Below, piece by piece: positions 1 through 8,281 of a stretch of DNA of 64,000 bases. The stretch is taken from contig NZ_JANFPI010000004.1 of the NCBI RefSeq assembly GCF_026552795.1, forward strand, positions 186,001 through 250,000, given 5' to 3'. The notes beneath the pieces were generated by a model. It was not told the origin of the DNA, searched no databases, and saw only the letters and a list, made by a program, of their open reading frames with translations. Source of the stretch: Ectorhizobium quercum. Its GTDB lineage: Bacteria > Pseudomonadota > Alphaproteobacteria > Rhizobiales > Rhizobiaceae. Numbering within the stretch: the first letter of the stretch is position 1; each line of letters begins with the position of its first letter. Position numbers and translations under genes: made by a program.

Positions 1-1523
1 CGCGTCACCCGCCCGCGGCCGTCGCGTTCGAACCGCAGCGTGAAATCGCCGGGCGCCGGGGCGTCCATCGACCGGCGGACGGGCATGAGCCAGACGTCCG
101 GCGCGAAGGGAAAGAGCGGATGCGCCGTCCCCTTGCCGAGAAAGCCGGAAAAGACGCCGAAAGGCTGGCCGCCGGAAACCGCGATGTCCAGATCGGCCTG
201 AAGCTCCGGCGAGGTGTAGCGGCCGGCGATGTCCTCCGCTCCGGCGAACGGTTCGTCGGCAAGCGGCGGCAGGCGCTCCAGCCGGGTGAACAGGTTTTCG
301 AACCGGCGTTCCAGAAGCAGGCCGTCGCCGTCGACCCGCAGCACCGTCTGGTCGCCGGAGGCCGTGCGCTCGTCGGCCGGGCTCAGGAACTCCGCGCCGG
401 TGCCGAAGCGGAAATGGATGGTGCCGCCCGGCAGGGGAGTGACGGCGGCCGAAAGCCCGGTTTGCGGGCACAGGAAATGCCCCTTGAGCGCTTCGCCCGG
501 CTGGCGGTTTTCCGTCGCGGCCGGCGAGCGGCCAAGGGCAGCGTCCAGCACGGAAAAGGCGGCGGCGCGCGCATTGGCCTCGTGGTTGAACATCACCACC
601 ACCGAAAGCCGCTCGGCGGGCGCATGAACGCGGTGGCAGCGCCAGCCGCGCAGGGCGCCGCCGTGGCCGACGGTCGCGATGCCGTTATGATCGGCATGGG
701 CAAGGCCGAAGCCGTAATAGGCCTGGCGTCCGTCCGCGAAGGCCGGCGGGCGGGAGAGCCGGGCATGGATGCCGTCGGCGTCGTCGCGCGTCCGGTCGAT
801 GAACCGCTCCCAGGCGATCAGATCGTCGAGGCTCGCCACCAGGCCGGCATCGCCCGCCCACCAGATGCGGTTGACAGCCGGGAAGAAGCCGGTCGCGGCA
901 TTGCCTTCATAGCCCATGACATGGCCGGGCCGGTCGGCGGTGTCGGGCGCCAGCCGCGCCGTTTCCATGCCGGCGGGCGCCAGAATGCGCTCGGCCAGCA
1001 ACTCGCCGAGATCGCGGTCGGTCCGCTCGGCGATGATCTCGCCGAGAATGTGGAAATTGCCGTTGGAATAGGAATAGCGGTGGCCGGGCGCGAAATGGGT
1101 GGTGCGGGTCCGCCCGATCAGTTCGCGCGCCTGGCTGCGGTCGAAACGCCCTTCCGCCAGCGCGCCGTGCAGCACGGTGAGCGCCCAGTAGTCGCGCAGG
1201 CCGGACTGGTTGTGGGCGAGGTGCGCAATCGTCGGGCGCGGCCCCTCCATTAGCGGCAGCCACGCGCCGAGCGCATCGTCGAGAACGGACGGATCGGGAA
1301 AGAGATCGAGCAGCAGGCCGCAGGTGAACTGCTTGGTGACGGAACAGACCGGCATGAGGCTTTGCGGAGACATCGGCATGCGGCGGTCGAGATCGGCATA
1401 GCCCCAGGCGTGGCGCACGAGCACCTCGCCGTTCCGGACGACGGCGACCGCGCCGCCCGGTCCCCGCCAGTGAAGGGGCAGGGCGGCGACGATCCGTTCG
1501 AGCGGTGAAAGCGATTGCGACAT
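1..1523 (-). CDS. dap: D-aminopeptidase (S12 family), C-terminus cut by window edge
   Basis: Serine hydrolase of the penicillin-binding-protein/beta-lactamase fold that removes N-terminal D-residues (for example D-Ala) from small peptides and amides. The catalytic SxxK is S61-V-T-K64, the same numbering as I recall for the Ochrobactrum anthropi D-aminopeptidase. A Tyr-Ser-Asn at about residues 151-153 fits the YxN motif, and HGG near residue 290 fits the third motif. Beta-barrel C-terminal domains follow. The family is about 520 residues; 507 codons are visible, so only about a dozen residues are missing. No signal peptide is evident, so it is probably cytoplasmic. The gene lies 20 bases downstream of the sirtuin gene on the same strand and is probably co-transcribed with it. 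The assignment rests on recalled full-length similarity. Confidence 0.85.
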   Translation of the reverse strand, partial: MSQSLSPLERIVAALPLHWRGPGGAVAVVRNGEVLVRHAWGYADLDRRMPMSPQSLMPVCSVTKQFTCGLLLDLFPDPSVLDDALGAWLPLMEGPRPTIAHLAHNQSGLRDYWALTVLHGALAEGRFDRSQARELIGRTRTTHFAPGHRYSYSNGNFHILGEIIAERTDRDLGELLAERILAPAGMETARLAPDTADRPGHVMGYEGNAATGFFPAVNRIWWAGDAGLVASLDDLIAWERFIDRTRDDADGIHARLSRPPAFADGRQAYYGFGLAHADHNGIATVGHGGALRGWRCHRVHAPAERLSVVVMFNHEANARAAAFSVLDAALGRSPAATENRQPGEALKGHFLCPQTGLSAAVTPLPGGTIHFRFGTGAEFLSPADERTASGDQTVLRVDGDGLLLERRFENLFTRLERLPPLADEPFAGAEDIAGRYTSPELQADLDIAVSGGQPFGVFSGFLGKGTAHPLFPFAPDVWLMPVRRSMDAPAPGDFTLRFERDGRGRVT

Positions 1524-1543
1524 GGGAAAATCCTGAGAAGGGC

Positions 1544-2257
1544 TTATCCACGGGGCCGGGCAAGCAGACGGTCCACGAAATCCGGCACGGTTTCGGTTGC
1601 GCGGCCTTCGATGACGGAGTCGAAGAACCCGCCGGAGGCTTCAAGGTTCAGTTCGACGGTCCATGCGCCGGCCTCTCTGGCCTCGCGCACGAAGCCCGCT
1701 GCGGGATAGACCGTACCGGACGTGCCGATCGAAATGAAGAGGTCGGCCGAAGAAAGCGCGTCGAAAATCTCCTCCATGAAGTAGGGCATCTCCCCGAACC
1801 AGACGACATCCGGGCGCACCTGCCCGGCCTGCATGCACGAAGGGCAGACGGTGTCCGTGCCCATGTCGCCGTCCTGCGCGAAGCGCGCGCCGCATCCCGC
1901 GCACAGCGCGCCATCCAGCGTGCCGTGCATGTGGCGCAGCCGCGACGAGCCGGCTTTCTCGTGCAGGCTGTCGATGTTCTGCGTCACGAGCAGGAAGCCG
2001 CCCGGCCATTCCCGTTCCAGCCGCGCCAGCGCCAGATGGGCGGCGTTCGGGGCGCGGGCCGCCGTCTCGCGCCGGCGCATGTTGTAGAATTCGTGGACCA
2101 GCGCGGGGTTTTCGGCAAACCCTTCCGGCGTCGCCACCCGGCGGTAATCGTACCGGGCCCAGATGCCGTCCGGATCGCGGAACGTGTCGAGGCCGGATTC
2201 GGCGGAAATCCCCGCCCCGGTCAGGATGACGATGTTGCGTTCCCTGAATTGCTGCAT
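1544..2257 (-). CDS. cobB: Sir2-family NAD-dependent protein deacylase (CobB type)
   Basis: About 237-residue sirtuin that removes acyl groups from lysines using NAD+. The NAD-binding GAGISAESG is at 14-22, TQNIDSLH at 92-99 and the catalytic His at 111. A zinc-ribbon carries C119/C122 and C138/C141. A Y58xxR61 motif is the one associated with recognition of succinyl/malonyl-lysine in class III sirtuins, so desuccinylase as well as deacetylase activity is plausible. The start chosen has a GGGGAAG just upstream; an in-frame ATG 39 bases earlier (2296) would add 13 residues unlike the family. It lies between the thioesterase gene upstream and the D-aminopeptidase gene downstream, all on one strand. 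Confidence 0.9.
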   Translation of the reverse strand: MQQFRERNIVILTGAGISAESGLDTFRDPDGIWARYDYRRVATPEGFAENPALVHEFYNMRRRETAARAPNAAHLALARLEREWPGGFLLVTQNIDSLHEKAGSSRLRHMHGTLDGALCAGCGARFAQDGDMGTDTVCPSCMQAGQVRPDVVWFGEMPYFMEEIFDALSSADLFISIGTSGTVYPAAGFVREAREAGAWTVELNLEASGGFFDSVIEGRATETVPDFVDRLLARPRG

Positions 2258-2341
2258 GCCGCTTCCCCCGGTAATCTCCTGTGGAGCGATGTCCATCCTC
2301 CTGCCCCGCGGAACAGGGAGATGGAGGCTTGGCGCAAGATG

Positions 2342-3205
2342 TCAAGGCGCGCCGCGAAGGCCGAGAACCGCATTCAGCCGTGCGACCAGCACCCGTTCGC
2401 CGCCGCCGGGCCTGTCCTGTTCGACGCGGCCGGAGACGAAGGCGACCCGGTTTCCGGTCCGTTCGGCATGGATCGTCACGGCAAGATCGCCGGGGCGGCC
2501 CGACGCGAGAAAATCGACCGTTCCGTCGAGAAGCGAAAGCGGCCGTACAAGATGGCCGCCGAAGCGTTCCGCCGCCGTGTGCAGCGCGGCGGCGATCAGG
2601 CCGCCATGCAGCGCGCCGCGGCTGGCATTGCCCATGAATTGCGGGCGAAAGGCAAGGCGCCCGACCAGAACATCGGCGCGGATTTCCGAAACCATGCCTG
2701 CCGGCCCCGACAACGGGTCGATGCTGAAATCGGCCCGCGGCGGGATGGGCGGCGCCTCGTTTTCGTTCAGTTCGACGCGGCGCACCGCGATCATCCGGCC
2801 CTGCGCCAGCACCAGCGGCACATGCGGCGCATCCTTGGCCGATATGGTGATTTCCGTCAGCACGAAATCGCCCTGCACGGGCCGCGCCCGGGCAAAGGCC
2901 AGCAGCGCCGCGCCCTTCGGAATCGGCGCCAGAACCGCCTGTTGCAGGCTCACCGTCGCCACCTGCGTGCGCCAGCCGAAGGCGGCGGCGGCAGCCTGCC
3001 CCGCCGCTACATCGGCAAGGGCGAAGGTCATGGCCGGCGCGATGGCGCCGTCCGATCCGCTCAGGCGCGGCAGGAAGGGCATGACCAGCCGCACATCGTC
3101 GGCTTCCGCCGACAGGTAGCGCAGCCCGCACCAGTCATGAAAGGCGACGATGCCATCGTAGAGCGCGAAGAACCGGTGGCGGAGGCGGTCATGGATTTCG
3201 GTCAT
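2342..3205 (-). CDS. Acyl-CoA thioesterase, tandem hotdog (PaaI-like)
   Basis: About 287-residue protein with two PaaI-like hotdog halves, at roughly residues 20-140 and 170-285. The second half carries the HGGLIAAALHTAAE stretch typical of hotdog thioesterases (HGG followed by a helix). It probably hydrolyses acyl-CoA thioesters in the cytoplasm; the substrate cannot be read from the sequence. The start is the ATG of M-T-E-I-H. A much longer in-frame extension runs back across the divergent DUF1684 gene and is not coding. It heads the run thioesterase-sirtuin-D-aminopeptidase and is divergent from the DUF1684 gene. Confidence 0.75.
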   Translation of the reverse strand: MTEIHDRLRHRFFALYDGIVAFHDWCGLRYLSAEADDVRLVMPFLPRLSGSDGAIAPAMTFALADVAAGQAAAAAFGWRTQVATVSLQQAVLAPIPKGAALLAFARARPVQGDFVLTEITISAKDAPHVPLVLAQGRMIAVRRVELNENEAPPIPPRADFSIDPLSGPAGMVSEIRADVLVGRLAFRPQFMGNASRGALHGGLIAAALHTAAERFGGHLVRPLSLLDGTVDFLASGRPGDLAVTIHAERTGNRVAFVSGRVEQDRPGGGERVLVARLNAVLGLRGAP

Positions 3206-3356
3206 CACGGGTTCCGTCGATGGCAGACAAGCGGTTCGGCATGGCATAGAAGTGGAACATGGCGCATCGCGACAGTTTCGGCCGTCTGCGGGCGAAACAC
3301 AAGTCCGGCCGCCGGCAGGCCGGGCCGGACGATATCGGCAAGGGAGTGAACAGGAC

Positions 3357-4193
3357 ATGACCGCGGCGGACCGGACATTCGAAACCGAACTGGAAACCTG
3401 GCGCGCGCAGCGCCTGAAGGCGCTCACTTCCGAGGACGGCTGGCTTTCGGTCTGCGGCCTGATCTGGATCGAACCGGGCCGATGGCGCTTCGGTTCGGCG
3501 CAGGACAACGATATCCTCATCGAAAAGCTGCCGCCCCATGCCGGGGTGCTCACGCTCGATGACGACGGTTCCGCACGGGTTGCCCTGTCGGCTGCGGGCG
3601 GCACGATCGGCGGCGAGGCCGTGCCGGAAGGTCCGCTCGTCGACGACCGCGACGCGGCGCGTCCGCCGACCCGCGTCGCCTTCGGCACGGTGAGCTTCCA
3701 CCTCATCGACCGCGAGGGCCGGAAGGCATTGCGGGCGCGCGACAGCGAAAGCCCCATTCGCACGGGTTTTGCCGGTCTCGATCATTTCGACGCCGACCCG
3801 GCCTTTCGCATCGAGGCCGATTGGGTGGCGGTCGATCCGCCCCGCGTCTTCGAGGTCGACAGCATCGTCGGCATTTCGAGCACCGTCGCGGTGACGCACA
3901 AGGCCGTCTTTTATCATGACGGCGCACAATACACGCTCTGGCCGACGCATGGCAGCGCCGCCGCCCCCATGTTCGTGCTGCGCGACACGACGGCGGGCAA
4001 GGAAACCTATGGCGCGGCCCGCTTCCTGTCCGGCTTTTTCGAGGAGGACAGGCCGGGCCGGATCGTCCTCGATTTCAACCGGGCGATCAACCCGCCCTGC
4101 GCCTTCACGCCCGCCGCAACCTGCCCGCTGCCGCCGGAGGAAAACCGCTTGCCCTTCCCGATCCGCGCCGGCGAGAAGAAGCCGCGCGACTGA
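3357..4193 (+). CDS. DUF1684 family protein
   Basis: About 278-residue soluble protein matching DUF1684: the N-terminal WRAQRLKALTSEDGWLSVCG block, then the central HxxxTVAVTHK-like region and a C-terminal RFNPP-like block (here DFNRAINPPCAFTPAATCPL). The biochemical function of the family is not established. The start is the ATG after CAGGAC at 3351; about 35 in-frame codons exist upstream but lack family similarity. It is transcribed away from the thioesterase gene, with a 150-base divergent promoter region, and is followed 88 bases later by the HTH-2TM gene. Confidence 0.75.
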   Translation: MTAADRTFETELETWRAQRLKALTSEDGWLSVCGLIWIEPGRWRFGSAQDNDILIEKLPPHAGVLTLDDDGSARVALSAAGGTIGGEAVPEGPLVDDRDAARPPTRVAFGTVSFHLIDREGRKALRARDSESPIRTGFAGLDHFDADPAFRIEADWVAVDPPRVFEVDSIVGISSTVAVTHKAVFYHDGAQYTLWPTHGSAAAPMFVLRDTTAGKETYGAARFLSGFFEEDRPGRIVLDFNRAINPPCAFTPAATCPLPPEENRLPFPIRAGEKKPRD

Positions 4194-4203
4194 CCTGACA
4201 GCA

Positions 4204-4218
4204 ACCCGACAGTCGGGT
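4204..4218. promoter_or_regulatory. Perfect palindrome upstream of the HTH-2TM gene
   Basis: ACCCGAC-A-GTCGGGT is a perfect 7-1-7 inverted repeat centred about 70 bases before the start codon of the HTH gene. Another CTGTCG lies just downstream. The position suits an operator, perhaps autoregulatory. It has no T-run, so it is unlikely to be the terminator of the DUF1684 gene. Function is inferred from position only. Confidence 0.35.
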
Positions 4219-4281
4219 ATCTGTCGTGGTGCGGGACCGGAGAAGAGGCAATCTTCCGGCATCGAACCCCGGAGAAACGGC

Positions 4282-4761
4282 ATGCTGGTACAAAAACACA
4301 GGCTTCAGCGCGGCTGGTCGCAAGAGCAACTGGCCGAAGTGAGCGGATTGAGCGTCCGCACGATCCAGCGCATCGAGCGCGGGCAATCCGCCAGTCTGGA
4401 AAGCATGAAGGCGCTGGCCGCCGTCTTCGAGGTCGATCTTTCGCAACTCACGGAGCCGAAGGAGGCCGAAATGCCCGTTCCCGCAACCAGTGCCGCCGAA
4501 GCGGAGGAAACCCTCGCTTTCGCGCGGGTCCGCCGCATCAGGCGGTTCTACATCCATGTTCTGCAATATATCGTCGTCATCGCCGTGCTGGCGGTCGTCA
4601 ATGTCGTCACCAACCCGGATTATCTATGGGTGTTCTGGCCGGCGCTCGGCTGGGGCATCGGCCTCGTTTCCCTCGGGCTCACCACCTTCGGCATGGTGCC
4701 GTTTCTCAATGCCGCGTGGGAGAAGAGGCAGGTGGAAAAATATCTCGGCCGGAAGCTCTGA
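4282..4761 (+). CDS. XRE-family HTH protein with C-terminal 2TM domain
   Basis: 159 residues. An N-terminal Cro/C1-type HTH (about 1-58, with RGWSQEQLAEVSGLSVRTIQ) is joined by a short linker to a C-terminal 2TM domain: two hydrophobic helices at about 95-115 and 120-140 separated by NPDYLWVFWP. This domain combination is common in alphaproteobacteria and suggests a membrane-tethered DNA-binding protein, but signals and targets are unknown. The start ATG follows GGAGAAACGGC, a good ribosome-binding site. The palindrome at 4204-4218 is a candidate target. Confidence 0.8.
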   Translation: MLVQKHRLQRGWSQEQLAEVSGLSVRTIQRIERGQSASLESMKALAAVFEVDLSQLTEPKEAEMPVPATSAAEAEETLAFARVRRIRRFYIHVLQYIVVIAVLAVVNVVTNPDYLWVFWPALGWGIGLVSLGLTTFGMVPFLNAAWEKRQVEKYLGRKL

Positions 4762-4802
4762 CATTGAAAGCTCTGACAGGGGCTTTCGCCCGCCCGGGCA
4801 CG

Positions 4803-4834
4803 AAAAAGCCGCCTGCGAACGGGTCGCAGGCGGC
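4803..4834 (-). terminator. Rho-independent terminator of the heme oxygenase gene
   Basis: Perfect 11-bp stem (GCCGCCTGCGA / TCGCAGGCGGC) with a 5-base loop. On the minus strand it is followed by TTTTT. It sits 27 bases past the stop codon of the heme oxygenase gene. Confidence 0.85.
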
Positions 4835-4861
4835 CTTGCGGGGCGGCGGAACCGGCGGAGG

Positions 4862-5473
4862 TCAGACCGTTTGCACCGCCATCATTTTCTCGGCATATGC
4901 GTGGACGCGGCGGAAGGCGGCCACGGCTCCGGCGACGGCGCGCTCCTCGGCGGCCTCGTCCAGGTCGACGGCGTCGAGCGCGGCCGTGAAGGTGCGCCAG
5001 TGCAGGCCGCGGCCTTCCGGTGCGCCGGCCAGATGGCGCGCGCCGAAGGTCTCGTCGAGGCCGAGCTTCGCCGCATCCTTGAGCAGGAAGGCGGCGCCCA
5101 GATTGGAGCCCTCGACCACGTAGAGCCAGCCCAGCGCCTCGGCGAGAACCGGTTCGGAGCCGCGAGCGAAGACGGGCTCGCCGGCCTCCGGCCGCTCGGT
5201 GCCGAGATCGGCGAGGTCCTGTTCGATCATCGCCAGACGGCGGCGGCCGGCGAGATCGGGCAGGAGCGCATCGAGCCGCGCATCGAAGAACAGCGCGTCG
5301 AGATCGCGGTGAAAGAGATATTGGGTGCGCACGAACCGGGCGAAATTCTCCCGCCCCTCGAAGGGCTTGGCCTGCATGATGAAGCCGTCCAGCGCCGAAT
5401 GGGCGGCGTGCGTGGCGGCTCTCATCCGCTTCACGCGGGAGGTCGTGTCGAGATCGCGTTCTGCCTTGGTCAT
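4862..5473 (-). CDS. Biliverdin-producing heme oxygenase
   Basis: About 203-residue all-helical protein of the bacterial heme oxygenase family, which opens heme to biliverdin, CO and Fe(II). Visible features are the N-terminal RMRAATHAAHSALD, whose second His of THAAH fits the proximal heme ligand position, and the central LGWLYVVEGSNLGAAFLL, the conserved distal-helix G-x-x-x-G-A region. The start chosen (M-T-K-A-E) has GGAG 8 bases upstream; a start 42 bases earlier at 5515 is less likely. No phytochrome or heme-uptake gene is adjacent, so iron recovery is only the default guess. Confidence 0.8.
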   Translation of the reverse strand: MTKAERDLDTTSRVKRMRAATHAAHSALDGFIMQAKPFEGRENFARFVRTQYLFHRDLDALFFDARLDALLPDLAGRRRLAMIEQDLADLGTERPEAGEPVFARGSEPVLAEALGWLYVVEGSNLGAAFLLKDAAKLGLDETFGARHLAGAPEGRGLHWRTFTAALDAVDLDEAAEERAVAGAVAAFRRVHAYAEKMMAVQTV

Positions 5474-5501
5474 TCCATACTCCAGATCCGTATTTTTCCA
5501 G

Positions 5502-5528
5502 ACTATAACAGTCATGTTTTGCCATCAA
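5502..5528 (-). promoter_or_regulatory. Putative housekeeping promoter of the heme oxygenase gene
   Basis: On the minus strand, TTGATG (5528-5523) and TATAGT (5507-5502) are separated by 15 bases, about 30 bases before the chosen start. Spacing is shorter than ideal. No clear iron-response box was recognised. Confidence 0.25.
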
Positions 5529-5553
5529 GGGGCTGTTCGGCGATTCCGCGACG

Positions 5554-6078
5554 CTAACCCGCCGGGTCGGTTCTTTTGCGCAGCTTGCGTTCGGCGCCGA
5601 GGAGCAGGCCCTTGAGCTCCGGCTCGCGGACGCGGCGGGCCGCTTCCGCACAGGACATCCATTCGATGCGCCGCTGTCCCTTCTCGCGGAAGGAGGTGAC
5701 GATGCCGCGCGTCTCGACCAGATGAACCTCGACCGTGCAGGGCGCGAGGGAGCCGTCGTCCCTCTCCTTGAGATAGGTGAAATAGCCGAACGGCTTCTTG
5801 CGCGCCTTGCCGCGCACGCCGGCTTCCTCCAGCGCCTCGATCTCGGCCGAGCGACAGAGCGTCTTGCCCTTGACCGGCCAGCCCTTGGGAATGATCCAGC
5901 GCCCGCTTTCGCGCGACGTCACCAGCAATACTTCCAGCGCGCCGGTGACGGGGTTGTGGCGATGACAGAGCGCGCCGCACTGGGTCTGGAAGCCGGCGGA
6001 GAACAGCCTGTCCGCAACGGCGGCAAGCTCGCCGAGCAGTCCCGTGGCCTTGCGTTTGCCGGTATCCTTGTGCGCCAT
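5554..6078 (-). CDS. Nudix hydrolase
   Basis: About 174 residues. The Nudix region reads PKGWPVKGKTLCRSAEIEAL followed by EEAGV. The EE of the metal-binding helix is intact. The first Glu of the box is Lys and the Arg of REUxEE is Ile, a deviation I recall as usual in this rhizobial subfamily. It probably hydrolyses a nucleoside-diphosphate-linked compound; substrate unknown. Start set at M-A-H-K-D-T-G, with AAGGAA about 12 bases upstream; an upstream in-frame ATG (6186) would reach into the pit promoter region. Its promoter region is shared divergently with DUF47-pit. Confidence 0.8.
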   Translation of the reverse strand: MAHKDTGKRKATGLLGELAAVADRLFSAGFQTQCGALCHRHNPVTGALEVLLVTSRESGRWIIPKGWPVKGKTLCRSAEIEALEEAGVRGKARKKPFGYFTYLKERDDGSLAPCTVEVHLVETRGIVTSFREKGQRRIEWMSCAEAARRVREPELKGLLLGAERKLRKRTDPAG

Positions 6079-6233
6079 CGCCGCGACCGTTCCTTGCCTT
6101 CTACGGCGAACACCGATTCCCGCTCCATTGTGCCCGTGGCCGGATGTCGGGAATGTGACAGTTTCATCTTCAACAGAAAAAAGCAAAAAGCCCCCTGATT
6201 TCGCGGGGATTCGAATTCTTTCTTCTGTCCTTC

Positions 6234-6251
6234 ATGACAAATTTGTGACAG
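6234..6251 (-). promoter_or_regulatory. PHO box (PhoB site), reverse orientation
   Basis: Read on the minus strand, CTGTCACAAATTTGTCAT has two 7-base TGTCA-type halves separated by AAAT, matching the PHO box consensus CTGTCAT-AAAT-CTGTCAY. It lies 29 bases before the DUF47 start codon and about 155 bases before the Nudix start. In Sinorhizobium meliloti the equivalent orfA-pit operon is known to be repressed by PhoB at low phosphate. The box facing away from pit is consistent with repression, or with activation of the Nudix gene. Confidence 0.8.
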
Positions 6252-6279
6252 GGGAGGCAAGCATAAAAGGAACGACGTC

Positions 6280-6921
6280 ATGATGGGACTTTTCAGAAAG
6301 TTGCTTCCCCGCGAGGATGCCTTCTTCGCCCTTTTCGAGCGCCATTCCCAGCGCATCGTCGGTGCGGCCGAAGCGCTGGAACGCCTGCTTGCGGGGCATG
6401 ACGGGGCGGCGAACGCCGAGCGGATCGTGGCGCTCGAGGACGAGGCGGACGACATCACCCGCGAAGTGTTGCAGGCCGTGCGCCTCAGTTTCATCACGCC
6501 GTTCGACCGCGGCGACATCAAGGACCTGATCCAGTCGATGGACGACGCCATCGACATGATGCACAAGGTGGTAAAGACCGTGCGCCTGTTCGAACGGACG
6601 GATTTCGAGCCCGGCATGCAGGAAATGGGCAAGGCCGTGGTCCAGGCGGCGCACCTGATCGCCAGCGCCATTCCCCTGCTCGACAGGATCAACGCCAATG
6701 CCGTCGAACTCGGCAGCATCGCCGAGGAGGTCATGCGCGTCGAGGGCCGGTCCGACGAATTGCACGAACTCGGCCTGAAGGACCTCTACCGGCGCTACGG
6801 CAAGGCCGACCCGATGGCCTACATCGTCGGAAGCCAGATCTACGGCGATCTCGAGAAGGTTCTCGACCGGTTCGAGGACGTCGCCAATGAAATCAGCGGC
6901 ATCGTGATCGAGAACGTCTGA
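6280..6921 (+). CDS. DUF47/PhoU-like protein partner of Pit
   Basis: 213-residue helical protein of the DUF47 (PhoU-like, TIGR00153) family. N-terminal MGLFRKLLPREDAFFALFERHS and the D/E-rich E-D-E-A-D-D segment at about 55-60 are characteristic and probably bind metal. Family members modulate the adjacent low-affinity phosphate transporter. Either ATG of the ATGATG pair could start translation. It is translationally coupled to pit: its TGA overlaps the pit ATG by one base (TGATG). This is the orfA of the rhizobial orfA-pit operon, sitting behind the PHO box. Confidence 0.88.
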   Translation: MMGLFRKLLPREDAFFALFERHSQRIVGAAEALERLLAGHDGAANAERIVALEDEADDITREVLQAVRLSFITPFDRGDIKDLIQSMDDAIDMMHKVVKTVRLFERTDFEPGMQEMGKAVVQAAHLIASAIPLLDRINANAVELGSIAEEVMRVEGRSDELHELGLKDLYRRYGKADPMAYIVGSQIYGDLEKVLDRFEDVANEISGIVIENV

Positions 6922-7925
6922 TGGACGCGTCACTCGCTCTCCCGCTGCTCGTGGCGCTGATCGGCGTCGCGCTGTTCTTCGATTTCCTCAATGGTCTGCA
7001 CGACGCGGCGAACTCCATCGCCACCATCGTCTCGACCCGCGTGCTGAAGCCGCAATATGCCGTCGCCTGGGCGGCGTTCTTCAATTTCATCGCCTTCCTG
7101 TTCTTCGGCCTGCATGTGGCCAACACGCTCGGCACGGGCATCATCGATCCGCATATCGTCTCGCCGCAGGTGATCTTCGCGGCGCTGACCGGCGCGATCC
7201 TGTGGAACATCATCACCTGGCGGTTCGGCATCCCCTCCTCCTCCTCGCATGCGCTGATCGGCGGCCTCGTGGGCGCGGGGCTCGCCAAGGTCGGCCCGTC
7301 CTCCATCGTGGCGAGCGGCCTGCTCAAGACCGTGTTCGCCATCGCCCTGTCGCCGATGGTGGGCTTCCTGCTGGCGCTCACCCTCATCCTGCTGGTGTCC
7401 TGGGGGTTCCTGCGCCAGACGCCGTTCGCGGTGGACCGCACCTTCCGCTTCATGCAATTCGTGTCCGCCTCGATGTATTCGCTCGGGCATGGCGGCAACG
7501 ACGCGCAGAAGACGATGGGCATCATCGCCGTGCTTCTGTTCTCGCAGGGCCATCTCGGCGCCGAGTTCTACGTTCCCTTCTGGGTGGTCATCACCTGCCA
7601 GTCGGCGATGGCGCTCGGCACGTTGTTCGGCGGCTGGAGGATCGTCCACACGATGGGGTCGAAGATCACCCGGCTGAACCCGATGCAGGGGTTCTGCGCG
7701 GAAACCGGCGGGGCGCTGACGCTGTTCGGCGCGACCTTCCTTGGCATTCCGGTCTCCACCACCCACACGATCACCGGCGCCATCATCGGCGTCGGCGCGG
7801 CGCGGCGCACCTCGGCGGTGCGCTGGGGCATTGCCGGCAACATCGTCGTTGCCTGGGTGGTCACGCTGCCCTCGGCCGCCGTCATTTCCGCGCTGACCTA
7901 CTACATCGCCAGCCTGTTCGGCTGA
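6921..7925 (+). CDS. pit: Low-affinity inorganic phosphate transporter (PiT family)
   Basis: 334-residue membrane protein that imports phosphate, probably as a metal-phosphate complex with H+. It has about 10 hydrophobic helices and the two PiT signature repeats: GLHDAANSIATIVSTRVL near residues 25-42 and GGNDAQKTMGI near 190-200. A second GIPVSTTHTITGAIIGVGA block lies near 275. Length matches rhizobial Pit. It overlaps the DUF47 gene by one base. Expected to be the main phosphate route when phosphate is plentiful and repressed through PhoB when it is scarce. Confidence 0.92.
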   Translation: MDASLALPLLVALIGVALFFDFLNGLHDAANSIATIVSTRVLKPQYAVAWAAFFNFIAFLFFGLHVANTLGTGIIDPHIVSPQVIFAALTGAILWNIITWRFGIPSSSSHALIGGLVGAGLAKVGPSSIVASGLLKTVFAIALSPMVGFLLALTLILLVSWGFLRQTPFAVDRTFRFMQFVSASMYSLGHGGNDAQKTMGIIAVLLFSQGHLGAEFYVPFWVVITCQSAMALGTLFGGWRIVHTMGSKITRLNPMQGFCAETGGALTLFGATFLGIPVSTTHTITGAIIGVGAARRTSAVRWGIAGNIVVAWVVTLPSAAVISALTYYIASLFG

Positions 7926-8281
7926 TATCCGGTCGTGCCCTGAAACGATCCACGTAATCTTGTTGCTCTCAAATTCAGCAGACGATGCCTTTGTTGCGCG
8001 ATTGCGTCGAAAGCCCTCACCTTATTTCGCGTTTTCGAGGCTGTTTGTGCCCGCCCGGCGCTTGACGTTGCGCGGATTTTGCTGAAATGAAAGGGATCTA
8101 TCGAGGCGTACCGGATGGTTCGCCAAGGTTCCGGAGGCGTTCGGGAGCAAGGCGGCACGAAGGCGGCGGGAGGACATTGCCCCGGCAGGCCGCAATCCGC
8201 TTCGCCCTCGCAACGAACGACAAGAGCAAAAGCCGGGGACGCCTGCCGAAGGGGCGGCCGATCGCCGGAAGGAGAGGAAAA
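7926..8281. other. Intergenic region between pit and the TRAP operon
   Basis: About 355 bases with no supported gene. Open frames here are short and resemble no family. A weak TTGACG-17-AAATGA at about 8063-8091 could be a promoter for the TRAP operon. The last 20 bases contain the GGAGAGGAAA ribosome-binding site. No hairpin terminator with a T-run was seen after pit. Confidence 0.5.
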
